The notes beneath the pieces were generated by a model. That model was not told the DNA's origin and did no database searches. It worked only from the letters and a program-made list of their open reading frames with translations. This document shows, piece after piece, positions 31,767 to 42,098 of a stretch of DNA of 64,000 bases (position 1 is its first letter; each line of letters opens with the position of its first letter). Position numbers and translations under genes: made by a program. The stretch spans positions 222,786-286,785 of the IMG/VR virus record IMGVR_UViG_3300031787_000001; one strand, 5' to 3'. The DNA comes from a virus.

Positions 31767-32714
31767 TTAACAAGTACCTCCACTGTAATTAATATTACAT
31801 GGTATACCTGTTGTATATATTTGTAAATCAGAAAATGAGAATAATGTTGTTGGCCAAGTTTTACTACATACCAATGTCTCTGATGGTGATCCAAAAGTAC
31901 CTGATGGTATAACAACATCTTGAGATGTGTCATCACAACAATCTGTTATTGTAACAATTTTTGTTGATCCTGCGTTATATATCCTGAAAGATCTACATTC
32001 ACTTGAACAATCAAAAGTGGGTATTGATGGTTGTGAATTATAAATAATCTGTGCACTTCCAGTAAGATCATAAACTCTATTATTACTTACCCATCTACCA
32101 ATTGATTGTGTTGATGTGACATAATTCGTACATAAACACAATGGATAAAATAAAGCATCACAAGGATTACTTGGGTCTCCACAAAGAACAAGTGGATTTG
32201 AATAATTCACTGGTATACCTAAAGATGATGAATTTATTAATAGTTGTTGATTATTAGATATGGCCCCTGATGGTATACATACGTTACCCTCAATAAAAAC
32301 GGCATTATTTAACCATGGTAACCCATTCCCTGTACCTAAAGATGCGGTATTAGAAAGAAGTAACCCAACTTGACCACATTCAAATGATGATGGACAATTA
32401 ACAGATGGTACAACCGGTGGTGGTGGTGTTATTGTTGGTGTACTAGTAGGTGTCGGTGTTGCCGTAGGTGTTGGTGTACTGGTGGGGGTTGGTGTTGATG
32501 TTGGTACAGGTAAATTATTGGGTATTTCTAATGTACATTGTTTTTCAATACTAGAAAAATATATAACATACGTACCAAACACATAATTACTAATATATGT
32601 GTACGGTAATACTTGTGATCCTAAATTAAAAGTACCGCCAGTATCGGGGAAAAAAGTTATTTCTCCTGTTTCCCCCTCATAATTTTGTGTTTTTATTATT
32701 ATTTCTTGTATCAT
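31767..32714 (-). CDS. Adhesin-like virion protein with PT linker
   Basis: 315 residues. The N-terminal domain (residues 1-68) contains NYEGETGEITFFPDTGGTFN and GSQVLPYTYISNYVFGTYVI. It is clearly paralogous to the N-terminus of the neighbouring 779-residue protein. A linker of Pro-Thr-Ser repeats follows (about 70-98), then a cysteine-rich C-terminal domain (CPSSFECGQVGLLLSN; LYPLCLCTNYVTSTQSIG). The shared N-terminus probably docks both proteins to the same virion structure, while the different C-termini would bind different targets. That division is inferred from the domain layout. Confidence 0.7.
   Translation of the reverse strand: MIQEIIIKTQNYEGETGEITFFPDTGGTFNLGSQVLPYTYISNYVFGTYVIYFSSIEKQCTLEIPNNLPVPTSTPTPTSTPTPTATPTPTSTPTITPPPPVVPSVNCPSSFECGQVGLLLSNTASLGTGNGLPWLNNAVFIEGNVCIPSGAISNNQQLLINSSSLGIPVNYSNPLVLCGDPSNPCDALFYPLCLCTNYVTSTQSIGRWVSNNRVYDLTGSAQIIYNSQPSIPTFDCSSECRSFRIYNAGSTKIVTITDCCDDTSQDVVIPSGTFGSPSETLVCSKTWPTTLFSFSDLQIYTTGIPCNINYSGGTC
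32431..32500. repeat. Pro-Thr-Ser linker repeat DNA
   Basis: Four to five imperfect units of GGTGTTGGTGTACTAGTA type, encoding PTSTPTPT in the 31767-32714 gene. Closely related to the linkers of three neighbouring genes. Confidence 0.85.
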
Positions 32715-32743
32715 CTTTTATTAAATACCTAAAATTATTTTTT

Positions 32744-35083
32744 TTATGGACAACTAAAAGTATTTAATATCACACCACCACTATCAACTTGTATTGCTAA
32801 TCGTGATGTTCCAGAACAAAAAGTTGTCGAATTAACAATAACTATCCAATTTCCACCACCATCAGACGGAGCGGTTAATCCCGGGTCATCATACATTATC
32901 ATACCAGCACTAAATACAGGTATGTCTCTATAAAAAGCTCTTGCACATGTTGATCCCGCAGCACAAGCCAATCCCGATGTGGAATAAGTACTCACATTTC
33001 CGGCGAACACATATGAACTTGGTGGTGTACTACTAACCGTAGGAGTTGAGGTACTAGTTGGTGTTGGTGTACTAGTAGGAGTTGGTGTACTAGTTGATGT
33101 AGGTGTTGGTGTTGCAGTAGGAGTTGGAGTACTAGTCGATGTAGGTGTTGGTGTTGCAGTAGGAGTTGGAGTACTAGTCGATGTAGGTGTTGGTGTTGGT
33201 ATTATAAATGATCCACACTGTTGTAATATACCAGATGATCCCGAATATATTACACCTATAGTGTAAGTGTCGGATGGTAATCCCGAAAAAGTGTCATGGA
33301 AATAATTCGTATTAAAAGGTGAACTATATACATCTTGATCGATAATTGTTCCTGATGAATTTAATGCACATACAATTATTTGTGTTATTGATGGATTATT
33401 TTTTACAGAATTTTCAATACCAACTTCATAACCAAACTCTGTTGAATTTATATCACTTTGTATTGTAAAAGGACAATTTAATGTATATGTTATTGGGCAA
33501 CCTGAAGTTGGGTCCACACTAAAAAATGGTGCAACATAGTCGGGATCACCAACTGTATTATTTTTAATTTCACCTGTTGGGGTATTTGTGTTTATGTCAT
33601 ATTTTTCAAGTGTGTCAACTATTACATCACCCGTGTTTTCCAATCCGGTAACCGCGTTATTGTAAAAAACAACACTACCTTCACTTCTGTCTACTATTAC
33701 TCCTCCCCAACCTACTGTGGGACCAGGACTTACTGACATTAAACTATTTGTCCCGTATTCATTTGTAACTTGTTCAATACCGGATAGATAATAATTAGGT
33801 ATCAATCTTTTTATTTCATATGTGTCTCTATCAATTTCATAAGTTTGATATATTACAGTTGCATCTCCATTCACATTATTAATTAATTGAGTTGCTATGT
33901 ATAACTTACCGCTAACGGGATCTAAATTAAAAGTATAAACACCAACATCTTTACCTTGTAATCTTTTATTAAAAATAATTGTTGTTACAATTGTTGCTCC
34001 CGTATTTGTTGAATTTGGATTTAAAACCCACATTCTTCTTCCACCAATATCACTTACATAAACTTTGTTTTTTTCTATGTCATAAAATAGATATTGCCAA
34101 TATCTACCAGATCCACCGGGAACTGAGGTAGATGATCCTGGTAATGTTATATAGGTTATAAAATTGAAATTATCATCAAAAACACCGATATTACCAACTG
34201 TACCTGAACCCGAAGTTGACGTTACCCATAAATATGTTTGAGAGATCCCTGTACCAATTTCACGTGCAGTTGGTGCCCCTCCAACAAAATAAGTGTTTAG
34301 TTGAGTATTTCTTGGTATTATTGTTTTTGGTAAAGAAGGATTTTCTCTATTTATTCTTATTAAATCACCTGTTGGTGTTATTCCTGAAAGTGAACCGCCT
34401 CTAATGTCACCATATATAAAATTTTCTGAAACGTAAAGAAAATTTCTTTCGAATATATTATCACTACCGTATGATATTTGTGTTATGGTGTTTCCGGTTG
34501 TGTCATAAATGATCATTCCTGTTATAATAGTATCAGTTGGTAACGTATTAAGTGGCGTTTGATTTGTACCTGTAAAATATATTCTCTTGTATGTTTTATC
34601 AAAAGTGCTAATATACAATGCAGGTGCTCTCAACCAACTTACATCACCAGTTGCACCAGTGATAAATGTTACATTTGATACGGATGTAGATGCTGTGGTT
34701 GGTGTAAACCAATATATATTACCCCTAAGATTGTCATCCGCGTCTGCAACCCAAACTCTATTTGTATCATCGTCATACCAAACATAAGATGGTGATGATA
34801 TACCAGATAGTGAATTAGTGATTAAAAAGTTTGCACTTTGTTCACATGTGAAATCTAAAATTCTCCAAGCAAGTTCGGGTGACGTATCTATTAAAGTTGA
34901 CGAACATGTTATACCAAAACCAGAAAAATATAAAAAATATGTACCATAGGGATACGTTGACTCATATTGATAAGGTATAACATGTGAACCTAAATTAAAT
35001 GTTCCGCCGGTATCTGGATTAAATGTTATCTCCGCAACTTGGCCATTATAATTTTCACTTGTTAATGTAACATTATATTTCAT
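32744..35083 (-). CDS. Adhesin-like virion protein, propeller-like body and PT linker
   Basis: 779 residues. The N-terminal domain (NYNGQVAEITFNPDTGGTFN and following) is paralogous to that of the 31767 gene. Residues about 75-490 carry recurring strand patterns with 'xWVADADDN', 'KVYVSDIGGRRMWVLNP', 'KLYIATQ' and 'TNTGATIVTTIIF', reminiscent of beta-propeller proteins of the NHL type. An Ig-like domain follows, then Pro-Thr-Ser repeats (about 626-680) and a cysteine-containing C-terminal domain (LACAAGSTCARAFYRDIPV). It is likely a large receptor-binding or accessory virion protein. The propeller call is tentative and based on repeat spacing only. Confidence 0.7.
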   Translation of the reverse strand: MKYNVTLTSENYNGQVAEITFNPDTGGTFNLGSHVIPYQYESTYPYGTYFLYFSGFGITCSSTLIDTSPELAWRILDFTCEQSANFLITNSLSGISSPSYVWYDDDTNRVWVADADDNLRGNIYWFTPTTASTSVSNVTFITGATGDVSWLRAPALYISTFDKTYKRIYFTGTNQTPLNTLPTDTIITGMIIYDTTGNTITQISYGSDNIFERNFLYVSENFIYGDIRGGSLSGITPTGDLIRINRENPSLPKTIIPRNTQLNTYFVGGAPTAREIGTGISQTYLWVTSTSGSGTVGNIGVFDDNFNFITYITLPGSSTSVPGGSGRYWQYLFYDIEKNKVYVSDIGGRRMWVLNPNSTNTGATIVTTIIFNKRLQGKDVGVYTFNLDPVSGKLYIATQLINNVNGDATVIYQTYEIDRDTYEIKRLIPNYYLSGIEQVTNEYGTNSLMSVSPGPTVGWGGVIVDRSEGSVVFYNNAVTGLENTGDVIVDTLEKYDINTNTPTGEIKNNTVGDPDYVAPFFSVDPTSGCPITYTLNCPFTIQSDINSTEFGYEVGIENSVKNNPSITQIIVCALNSSGTIIDQDVYSSPFNTNYFHDTFSGLPSDTYTIGVIYSGSSGILQQCGSFIIPTPTPTSTSTPTPTATPTPTSTSTPTPTATPTPTSTSTPTPTSTPTPTSTSTPTVSSTPPSSYVFAGNVSTYSTSGLACAAGSTCARAFYRDIPVFSAGMIMYDDPGLTAPSDGGGNWIVIVNSTTFCSGTSRLAIQVDSGGVILNTFSCP
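33041..33200. repeat. Pro-Thr-Ser linker repeat DNA with a longer period
   Basis: Units of GGTGTTGGTGTACTAGTA type plus a larger repeat (GTAGGTGTTGGTGTTGCAGT followed by AGGAGTTGGAGTACTAGTCG) occurring twice in succession, encoding TSTSTPTPTATPTP in the 32744-35083 gene. Confidence 0.85.
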
Positions 35084-35108
35084 TATACCTAAATATATTT
35101 TTTTTAAT

Positions 35109-38100
35109 TTATGTTGTAAAGTTTAAACATATTTCATAATATGAACCGAGGTGGAACAACGGATCATCAGTTGTAAAATCAATAAACAATGTGTGTGTTG
35201 TTCCTGCCGATAAGAAATATGGTCCAGGTACAATGATATTCTGAATAACAGGACCCATTGTACATCCTTGATTCAAGTCTTGTGATGTTGCAGATGCTAA
35301 CAATGTTCCATCAAGATAGAAAGCTATGTTTTCATAACCCGTATCTTGTAATTCGGCTAAACCACTAAAACTTAAGTGTAAATAAGTATCAACCGGACCT
35401 ACTGTTATTGTTGCAGTTGCGGTACCATTTTGTGTTATATCACACGTACCACCACAGTTTAATGAATCCGCAATATTAAATCTAACACATAAATTATTTG
35501 GTGATACTACCCACTCAGCCGTTTCGCAACCCGTGACTCCTGACGTATTCTTAGTTGTTGTCCATATTAAACCAGATACAGGTAATGTTCCTGTTGGCGT
35601 AGATGTACTAGTAGGTGTTGGTGTAGATGTACTAGTAGGTGTTGGCGTACTAGTAGAAGTAGGTGTTGGTGTAGATGTACTAGTAGGTGTTGGCGTACTA
35701 GTAGGTGTTGGCGTACTAGTAGAAGTAGGTGTTGGCGTACTAGTTTCAGTTGGTGTTGGTGAAGGTGTTGGGGTTGGAGTTGCGGTAGGTGTTGGTGTGG
35801 GTGCTAATTGTAACTCAGCGGTACAACACTCTGGTATTTGTGATGCACCGTAAACCACTAATGACGGAATTGTTTGTATTAATGTTGGTGTATGTGGATA
35901 TGTTAAAGGTATATTATATATTTTACCATCCACGTTCGCAACATATAATGAACCATTATCTTGGAATATTCCATATGGTGTTGTGGCAGTTGTATTTAAA
36001 TCTGAACTTGTTTCAAATAAACCTGTATTATAATCATATTGAACTAAAAATACACCACCTAATTTTGTTATTGTTATTAAAATTTTATTATTTGTAGTAA
36101 ACATTATATCTCCGGCAATTGACTCAGTTGGTAGTAATGAAAATATTACATTTACCGTAGCCACAGAATTACTTACGTCTATTTCTATGATTTCCCACAA
36201 ACCAGATATACCATTGTATGATGATGACAATAATTTAGTATCATTTATTGCACATAATCCAGCACCAATATTTATTCCACTTGGTAAAGATACAATCCTA
36301 TTAAATGTTGTCGACCAAGGATTAGTACTTATATCCCATTCATATATAAAGGAATTATATAACCACATCTTATTTAATGTGTGAGCAATATCTGCGGAAA
36401 ATATAAATGTACCTAAATTGGTTTTAGTGTTTGAAGAATAATCATAATAATAAACATCATTAGAATCATCATTAATTAAAACACTACATTCAGGTAATAT
36501 TAGATTTGATGGTATTGAACATTCACCTACTGATGAGATTCCAGATAATGGTAATGTGGAACTCGTGTTACCAGTCCAAATGTATGTATCATTAGAAACA
36601 GGATATTCACTATTGTTACCTAAGTAACCATATATTTGACCGCCAACTGTATTTGTGAAAAGGTCATAAGTTTCCCTATGTTCCCATATAGTTGTACCAC
36701 TATTCCAAACAACATATGTAATAAAACCAGGAATAGAAAGACTAATTAACATATAATTAATTTTACCATCATAATATGTGTAAGATTGTCCACTAAAAAT
36801 AAAATTAGAACTGTTTCCGGAAGTTAAATAAAAGCATAATTCAGGTAAACAATCATTTAACTGTGAATTTACTAAACCAAATTGATCTTCAATACGAATC
36901 CAATTTTCTGTCGGTTCATTTGTTGGTGTGTCAAGGTTAACATTTAAATAACTTAAAACACCATATACAGTATCGGGTATTTTGTTTACAACATCATAAT
37001 TAGAATAGTTTTCCCATCTTGTTGTACCACTATTCCAAACAACAACACCGAATGGATAAGTCATGCCTGTTCCTGTATTTGTGTAACCTAAACTATAGTA
37101 GTACTTACCATCATGGTATCCTGCAGGGTATCTAAGATTAACATTAGATCCCATATTACCAAAAGTTTCACCAGGGTCGTATGTAAAACATACTTGTGGT
37201 GGACAATCATTTACTGTTGTAATGTACGCTCCAAGTTCAGGATTATAATCATAAACCCATTGATATTGTGAACTACTAATTGGTGTGTTTCCACTATAAT
37301 TTAAATACGAATATAATGTTCCTGATGTTCCGACATTTACGTCAAAGTTTTCCCAATTTTCCCATCTAGTTGTGCCACTGTTCCATATCAAATAATATGG
37401 GAAATTTACATCAGTAGATTTATAATAATTTCTATTGTTATACACACCAAATATTTCGTAGATATATGAAGTATATTGTGTTGTTGATGAGTATGTTCCT
37501 ATTAAACAAATGTCACTACATATTTCATCACTACAATCATCCGGTAATTGTTGTGTTGGTGGTATACAATTTCCACTAATTGAATTTATTATTTGGTAAC
37601 TTGCAGATGGTAAATCAATAATATTCCAAGAATATGATCCTTCAACGATTGGTAAATTTGGATTTTCATTATATTGGTACAATGTACCTGAATTTAATGA
37701 TGATCTATATTCCCATCTATTATTATTTATCGACCAAGAAACATAATAAACAAACGTATCGTTTTTAGGACTAAAAATATATGATGGTTTTTCATTAACG
37801 ATAACCCCCGGACTAACTGTTACAAATTCAGGGTTAGAAAACGCTTCGGCAGCAATTTCAAAACATATAGTTGGTTCGGTAAAATATTCTGTAGGGCAAT
37901 CTTCAATATCACTATAGAATTGTTGTGGACAATCTTCTATTAAATTAGAAACATGTGTTTGATATTTGTGTTGTAGTAATACTTGATGACTATCGTTACC
38001 ATTAAATATTATTAAATCTTCACCGACAGGTACATCTCTACCAGAAGTTTCAAAATTAAAATTATAATACATATTTGGTTCACAGTAATCAAGATCTACC

Positions 38101-41100
38101 GCAATAACCTCAATAGGAAAACCATCGACATTCAATAAGAAATCACCATAATTTTCATAATAATCTTTTGGATATGGACAACATGGTTCTGGTGGTGTTT
38201 CTCCGGGTAATTGTAAATGTTCAGGTATTCTCTCATCAAGGAAATAATCTGTTTTAGTTACAATACCTCCATCAACTATTTTGTTTGTATATACTCTTAA
38301 TTTTGTTGTTGGTAAAACTTCAATAACTGTTGTTGTATTATTTACTGTTCTTCCCGTTATTAAACTTTTCTTAACAGATCCAAGACATTCTATACTTTTT
38401 ACTTCATTATAATCATATTGAAAAGTAAAGGCATATCCATATAGATAAGCAAGTTTAAAATCTTGATATGAGAAATTACATGGTTTATATGTTGCGGTTA
38501 ATAAAATATCACCAACAACAACGTCCTCAACATTTGTTATTTCAATATCACCAAAATTAATATAATGTACTATTGCGTTGTAATCTATTGTACCGTTTTC
38601 TATTTGAATTATTGGAAACTGTCCAACAATTTTTAAAACTTTACTATCAGACAATAATCCATAATCATAAGATGGTTCATATTTTAATCTTGGTACGAAT
38701 ATACAGTCAATAAAATTATCACAAAATGTGACCGCTGTTTGTGAAGAAATTAATGTTTCACCACTACAAGGTAGTGAACATCCACTCATATATGTATTGA
38801 TAACAAATTGTTGATAATATTCTTTAGACTCATTATGTTCATATTTTTTCTGAAATCCGTCTATTGATATTTTTGTCTCACAATTAGCAGCATCTAAAAA
38901 ATTTAATTCTATTTTTTTACTAAGAGAAGCACCTGATATAGATATTTTACAATTATCAACTTCACCAAATTTAATTCCTGTACTTGTTGTTCCAGTTTTA
39001 CCTGTGATAAACATACAATCAGAGTGGTAATAAGTAGAAGAACCAAAACCACCTTTTTGTATACCAACATTATTTTTAAGTACAATATCTAAATCAATAA
39101 TAGGACAATAGTCTGTTTGACACTCTGTTGTATTTACATTAATATCTAAATCATTATTACATATTGGATTTATTGGTGTATATTCAGTGTCAAATCTATA
39201 TATAAAATAATCTTCAACAGAACAATCATTAAAATCATATTTTATTGATGTGAATCTAACTTTTTCTTTACCGTCAATATCGGTGAAAAATTCAAAAGTT
39301 AACTTTGGTTTATATTCCCATGTGTATGTTGAATTAGGTTGTTGTAGAAAAGGTTCGTAATTTTCATATCCCGCAGTATATCCCGTTGTAAATTTATTTA
39401 CAACATTTTCAACCAACCCAGATAATGCAACCACCCAAAGTTCTTTTATTTTATCGACATCGGGATCTACAAATTCTTTATAGTCACATATCAAAGGCAA
39501 TGCCGTTGTACCGCTATCAGGTAAAATTGTACAACCAGTCATTGGCATTGGATTAAATAATTTAGCACTGTTACTTGTATTTGTTGTCCCACTAACAAGT
39601 ACACAATAAGGGTGTCCAGAAAACACATATCCATCAATTTCTATTATTGGACAATATGTTACCCCTGTTATATTGATTAATCCTCTAAAATTTTCTTCTT
39701 CACCTAATATTGTTTCTAAATCTTCATTTATCGCATCACCAAAATTTGGGTATAAATTCTCAACTATTGTTTTTGGTTGACATCCTAAATTATATTTATA
39801 TTTTGGTCTACCAAAAAAGTTATTATCTATTAAATTACCTCCTGTCCATAATGTAGTTGCGGGAATTACTTGATCAAGTATTTGCATCCAATATGGACTC
39901 ATTCGTTGTATAAACTCATGTGAATCAATATAATTATAAGAAGTAAAACCAGTGCTAGTGAAATAAGATGTGTAAACATCCTCGAGTGCAATGTAATTTT
40001 TCTTATATCTTATAACGTGGGAATTTTTTAATTGGGAATGTAATGTCTTTTCTAAAAATTCCGCAAATGTGACACCTGTTTGTGGATATAATGTATTTGA
40101 ACCGAATGTTAATAATAAATCTCTAGATTTTCTCCAAATATCATAATCGATCGCCCTACTTGGTGATAAGTAGACTTCAATATTTTTTCTATTTAAAACA
40201 TAAGATGAATTTCCATCATAGAAACTGGCCTTAACGTTATCTATTTCAGAATCCAAACCATATCCAGTATCTAATCCTGGTAATGTTCTAAAAACGTCAA
40301 AATATTCTTCACCATAAGAATATGGTTTTGCCTTTGTTTTAATCGTTTTTGTTCTACCTGTTAAAATAGAATTTTCTTCATCAAGTATATCGGGTGTTCT
40401 ATGTTTTAAAGTCATATCATACCATCCCGAACCTTTCTGAAAAAATATATCACTTATTGGATCAAATGCTCTTCTAGGTAATCCGGTTTTTTCATCAACA
40501 GGATAACCCTCTCTATTAAATGTTGTTAATCCTTGTTCTATATTTTTTGTATAAAGATATGTTGTTGGTGAAAATAATGCTGTCGTTAAAAATTTACTTC
40601 TTTGTAAAACATCATAGATATCATTTTCGAGGTCACTAGAATTTGGCATTGATGTGACTCTGTAAATATATTCATCAATTCTTATTAAAGGTTCAGGTGC
40701 ACCCAAAAATCTTAGAAAGAAATGTATCGATGATCTAGTTCCTTTTGATTTATATAGATAGGCTAAATTAACTAATAGTCTTCTATAGAATTCATATTCG
40801 GCTTCAATTAAATTTTTACCAATACTTTGTGATGAATAGTTAGATCTACTTCTACTATACAATGCACTATCTAATGTATCTTCATCAAATAAACTAACAG
40901 TGGTCAAACCTAAATTTTCCGCTAAATTCTTAAGTAGAATATCGGGTAAATTATTTATACCATCATAACTTACATTTCTCATGTAAGCGATGTTGTCTAT
41001 ATATTTCTTTATTTTATCAAAACTTTGTCCATATAATTGAAAAACACTTTCTGCCTTTTTTTCATCAGAATCAAACTCATACAATTGGGGTGATGTTAAA

Positions 41101-42098
41101 AATCTAATAAATAAATTAGATTTATAATTATCGATTTCGTCTCCTAAATTTTTTAAACTATCTAGATACCCATCAAAATCAGAACCAATTATTTTTATAT
41201 TCCAACCATCTTTAGATAATGGCCAATTATATGCAACTTGTATTAAATTTGTATTTGTTTTATCAAAATTTTCTCTTGGCACAACAAAAAATGCAGTAAA
41301 CTTTGGATTAGTTTCTCTATTAACTAATTGTTCCTCAATTTCATCTAAACTTTTATAAAACTCCTCAACAATACCATCATTTGGTCTAACTAATATATTT
41401 TCAGTATAAGTCGTGTCGCCAGAAAACGGATTACCCTTTATTTTTAATTTAAAGTTACTTTTACTGTCTGGTTGTACAAAGTCAACTATTTCGTAAGGTT
41501 GTTCTTTGATTACTGTTACATATTTCTTAAATGAAGAATAAAAGTTTCTAATATTAGTATCACCATCAGGTAAGGTATTACTTTGTGGTCTACTTAATTT
41601 TATTTCAAACGTATTAAATAGTCTAGGTAACTCAACTTCAAAAATTGTTGTGTCTCTATCAATATCGTATGATATATTATAGGCCGTATATTGATTTGTT
41701 ACAATTAAACTGTCTTTGTCTATTAAAAAAGATGCGGGATATTTTTTAATAATATTTTTAATTGATACTTCTAATCTTCTAGATAACGACCCGAATAAAG
41801 ATTTACCAGCATCATTTTTAGCATTTCTAAATCTCAACTCTCTGTCACTTTTTTTAGTCGATGACATTAATGGAGTTGAAAATTCATTTTCTTCTTCTTT
41901 TAACGTGTCTAATGTTAAAAAATCCGAAAACGGACTTGTTCTAAAATTTTTACTGTCTTTTTCAGGAATTGCTCTATCTAAAGCAAAGTTGGTATTAGTT
42001 AATTGACTAGACCCATCGGTAATTTGCACACCGACTAAACTATCACTAAAGGTTTCTCTTCCACTTGCTGCCTGACTTGGTACTTTTCTTCTTGCCAT
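35109..42098 (-). CDS. Giant tail/baseplate-associated structural protein (2329 aa)
   Basis: The longest gene of the window. The N-terminal ~900 residues (MARRKVPSQAASGRETFSDS; PLSKDGWNIKIIGSDFDGYL; FHFLGAPEPL-like SIHFFLRFLGAPEP) look like a virion scaffold domain. At least four copies of a module with WN(S)GTTRWE and WEx-like cores (about residues 1455, 1572, 1690, 1800) follow, each with a YxY-L-x-Y-(S/N) pattern. A stretch with propeller-like strands precedes a PT-repeat linker (about 2094-2169) and a C-terminal jelly-roll-like domain of about 150 residues. A single protein that spans structural attachment and a distal binding domain is typical of huge phage tail proteins. It overlaps the next upstream gene by one base. 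Confidence 0.75.
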   Translation of the reverse strand: MARRKVPSQAASGRETFSDSLVGVQITDGSSQLTNTNFALDRAIPEKDSKNFRTSPFSDFLTLDTLKEEENEFSTPLMSSTKKSDRELRFRNAKNDAGKSLFGSLSRRLEVSIKNIIKKYPASFLIDKDSLIVTNQYTAYNISYDIDRDTTIFEVELPRLFNTFEIKLSRPQSNTLPDGDTNIRNFYSSFKKYVTVIKEQPYEIVDFVQPDSKSNFKLKIKGNPFSGDTTYTENILVRPNDGIVEEFYKSLDEIEEQLVNRETNPKFTAFFVVPRENFDKTNTNLIQVAYNWPLSKDGWNIKIIGSDFDGYLDSLKNLGDEIDNYKSNLFIRFLTSPQLYEFDSDEKKAESVFQLYGQSFDKIKKYIDNIAYMRNVSYDGINNLPDILLKNLAENLGLTTVSLFDEDTLDSALYSRSRSNYSSQSIGKNLIEAEYEFYRRLLVNLAYLYKSKGTRSSIHFFLRFLGAPEPLIRIDEYIYRVTSMPNSSDLENDIYDVLQRSKFLTTALFSPTTYLYTKNIEQGLTTFNREGYPVDEKTGLPRRAFDPISDIFFQKGSGWYDMTLKHRTPDILDEENSILTGRTKTIKTKAKPYSYGEEYFDVFRTLPGLDTGYGLDSEIDNVKASFYDGNSSYVLNRKNIEVYLSPSRAIDYDIWRKSRDLLLTFGSNTLYPQTGVTFAEFLEKTLHSQLKNSHVIRYKKNYIALEDVYTSYFTSTGFTSYNYIDSHEFIQRMSPYWMQILDQVIPATTLWTGGNLIDNNFFGRPKYKYNLGCQPKTIVENLYPNFGDAINEDLETILGEEENFRGLINITGVTYCPIIEIDGYVFSGHPYCVLVSGTTNTSNSAKLFNPMPMTGCTILPDSGTTALPLICDYKEFVDPDVDKIKELWVVALSGLVENVVNKFTTGYTAGYENYEPFLQQPNSTYTWEYKPKLTFEFFTDIDGKEKVRFTSIKYDFNDCSVEDYFIYRFDTEYTPINPICNNDLDINVNTTECQTDYCPIIDLDIVLKNNVGIQKGGFGSSTYYHSDCMFITGKTGTTSTGIKFGEVDNCKISISGASLSKKIELNFLDAANCETKISIDGFQKKYEHNESKEYYQQFVINTYMSGCSLPCSGETLISSQTAVTFCDNFIDCIFVPRLKYEPSYDYGLLSDSKVLKIVGQFPIIQIENGTIDYNAIVHYINFGDIEITNVEDVVVGDILLTATYKPCNFSYQDFKLAYLYGYAFTFQYDYNEVKSIECLGSVKKSLITGRTVNNTTTVIEVLPTTKLRVYTNKIVDGGIVTKTDYFLDERIPEHLQLPGETPPEPCCPYPKDYYENYGDFLLNVDGFPIEVIAVDLDYCEPNMYYNFNFETSGRDVPVGEDLIIFNGNDSHQVLLQHKYQTHVSNLIEDCPQQFYSDIEDCPTEYFTEPTICFEIAAEAFSNPEFVTVSPGVIVNEKPSYIFSPKNDTFVYYVSWSINNNRWEYRSSLNSGTLYQYNENPNLPIVEGSYSWNIIDLPSASYQIINSISGNCIPPTQQLPDDCSDEICSDICLIGTYSSTTQYTSYIYEIFGVYNNRNYYKSTDVNFPYYLIWNSGTTRWENWENFDVNVGTSGTLYSYLNYSGNTPISSSQYQWVYDYNPELGAYITTVNDCPPQVCFTYDPGETFGNMGSNVNLRYPAGYHDGKYYYSLGYTNTGTGMTYPFGVVVWNSGTTRWENYSNYDVVNKIPDTVYGVLSYLNVNLDTPTNEPTENWIRIEDQFGLVNSQLNDCLPELCFYLTSGNSSNFIFSGQSYTYYDGKINYMLISLSIPGFITYVVWNSGTTIWEHRETYDLFTNTVGGQIYGYLGNNSEYPVSNDTYIWTGNTSSTLPLSGISSVGECSIPSNLILPECSVLINDDSNDVYYYDYSSNTKTNLGTFIFSADIAHTLNKMWLYNSFIYEWDISTNPWSTTFNRIVSLPSGINIGAGLCAINDTKLLSSSYNGISGLWEIIEIDVSNSVATVNVIFSLLPTESIAGDIMFTTNNKILITITKLGGVFLVQYDYNTGLFETSSDLNTTATTPYGIFQDNGSLYVANVDGKIYNIPLTYPHTPTLIQTIPSLVVYGASQIPECCTAELQLAPTPTPTATPTPTPSPTPTETSTPTPTSTSTPTPTSTPTPTSTSTPTPTSTSTPTPTSTSTPTPTSTSTPTGTLPVSGLIWTTTKNTSGVTGCETAEWVVSPNNLCVRFNIADSLNCGGTCDITQNGTATATITVGPVDTYLHLSFSGLAELQDTGYENIAFYLDGTLLASATSQDLNQGCTMGPVIQNIIVPGPYFLSAGTTHTLFIDFTTDDPLFHLGSYYEICLNFTT
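35593..35800. repeat. Pro-Thr-Ser linker repeat DNA, longest array
   Basis: About a dozen 18-bp-type units with repeated ACTAGT hexamers, encoding PTSTPTPTST in the C-terminal part of the 2329-residue gene. Period and sequence match the other three linker arrays. Confidence 0.85.
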
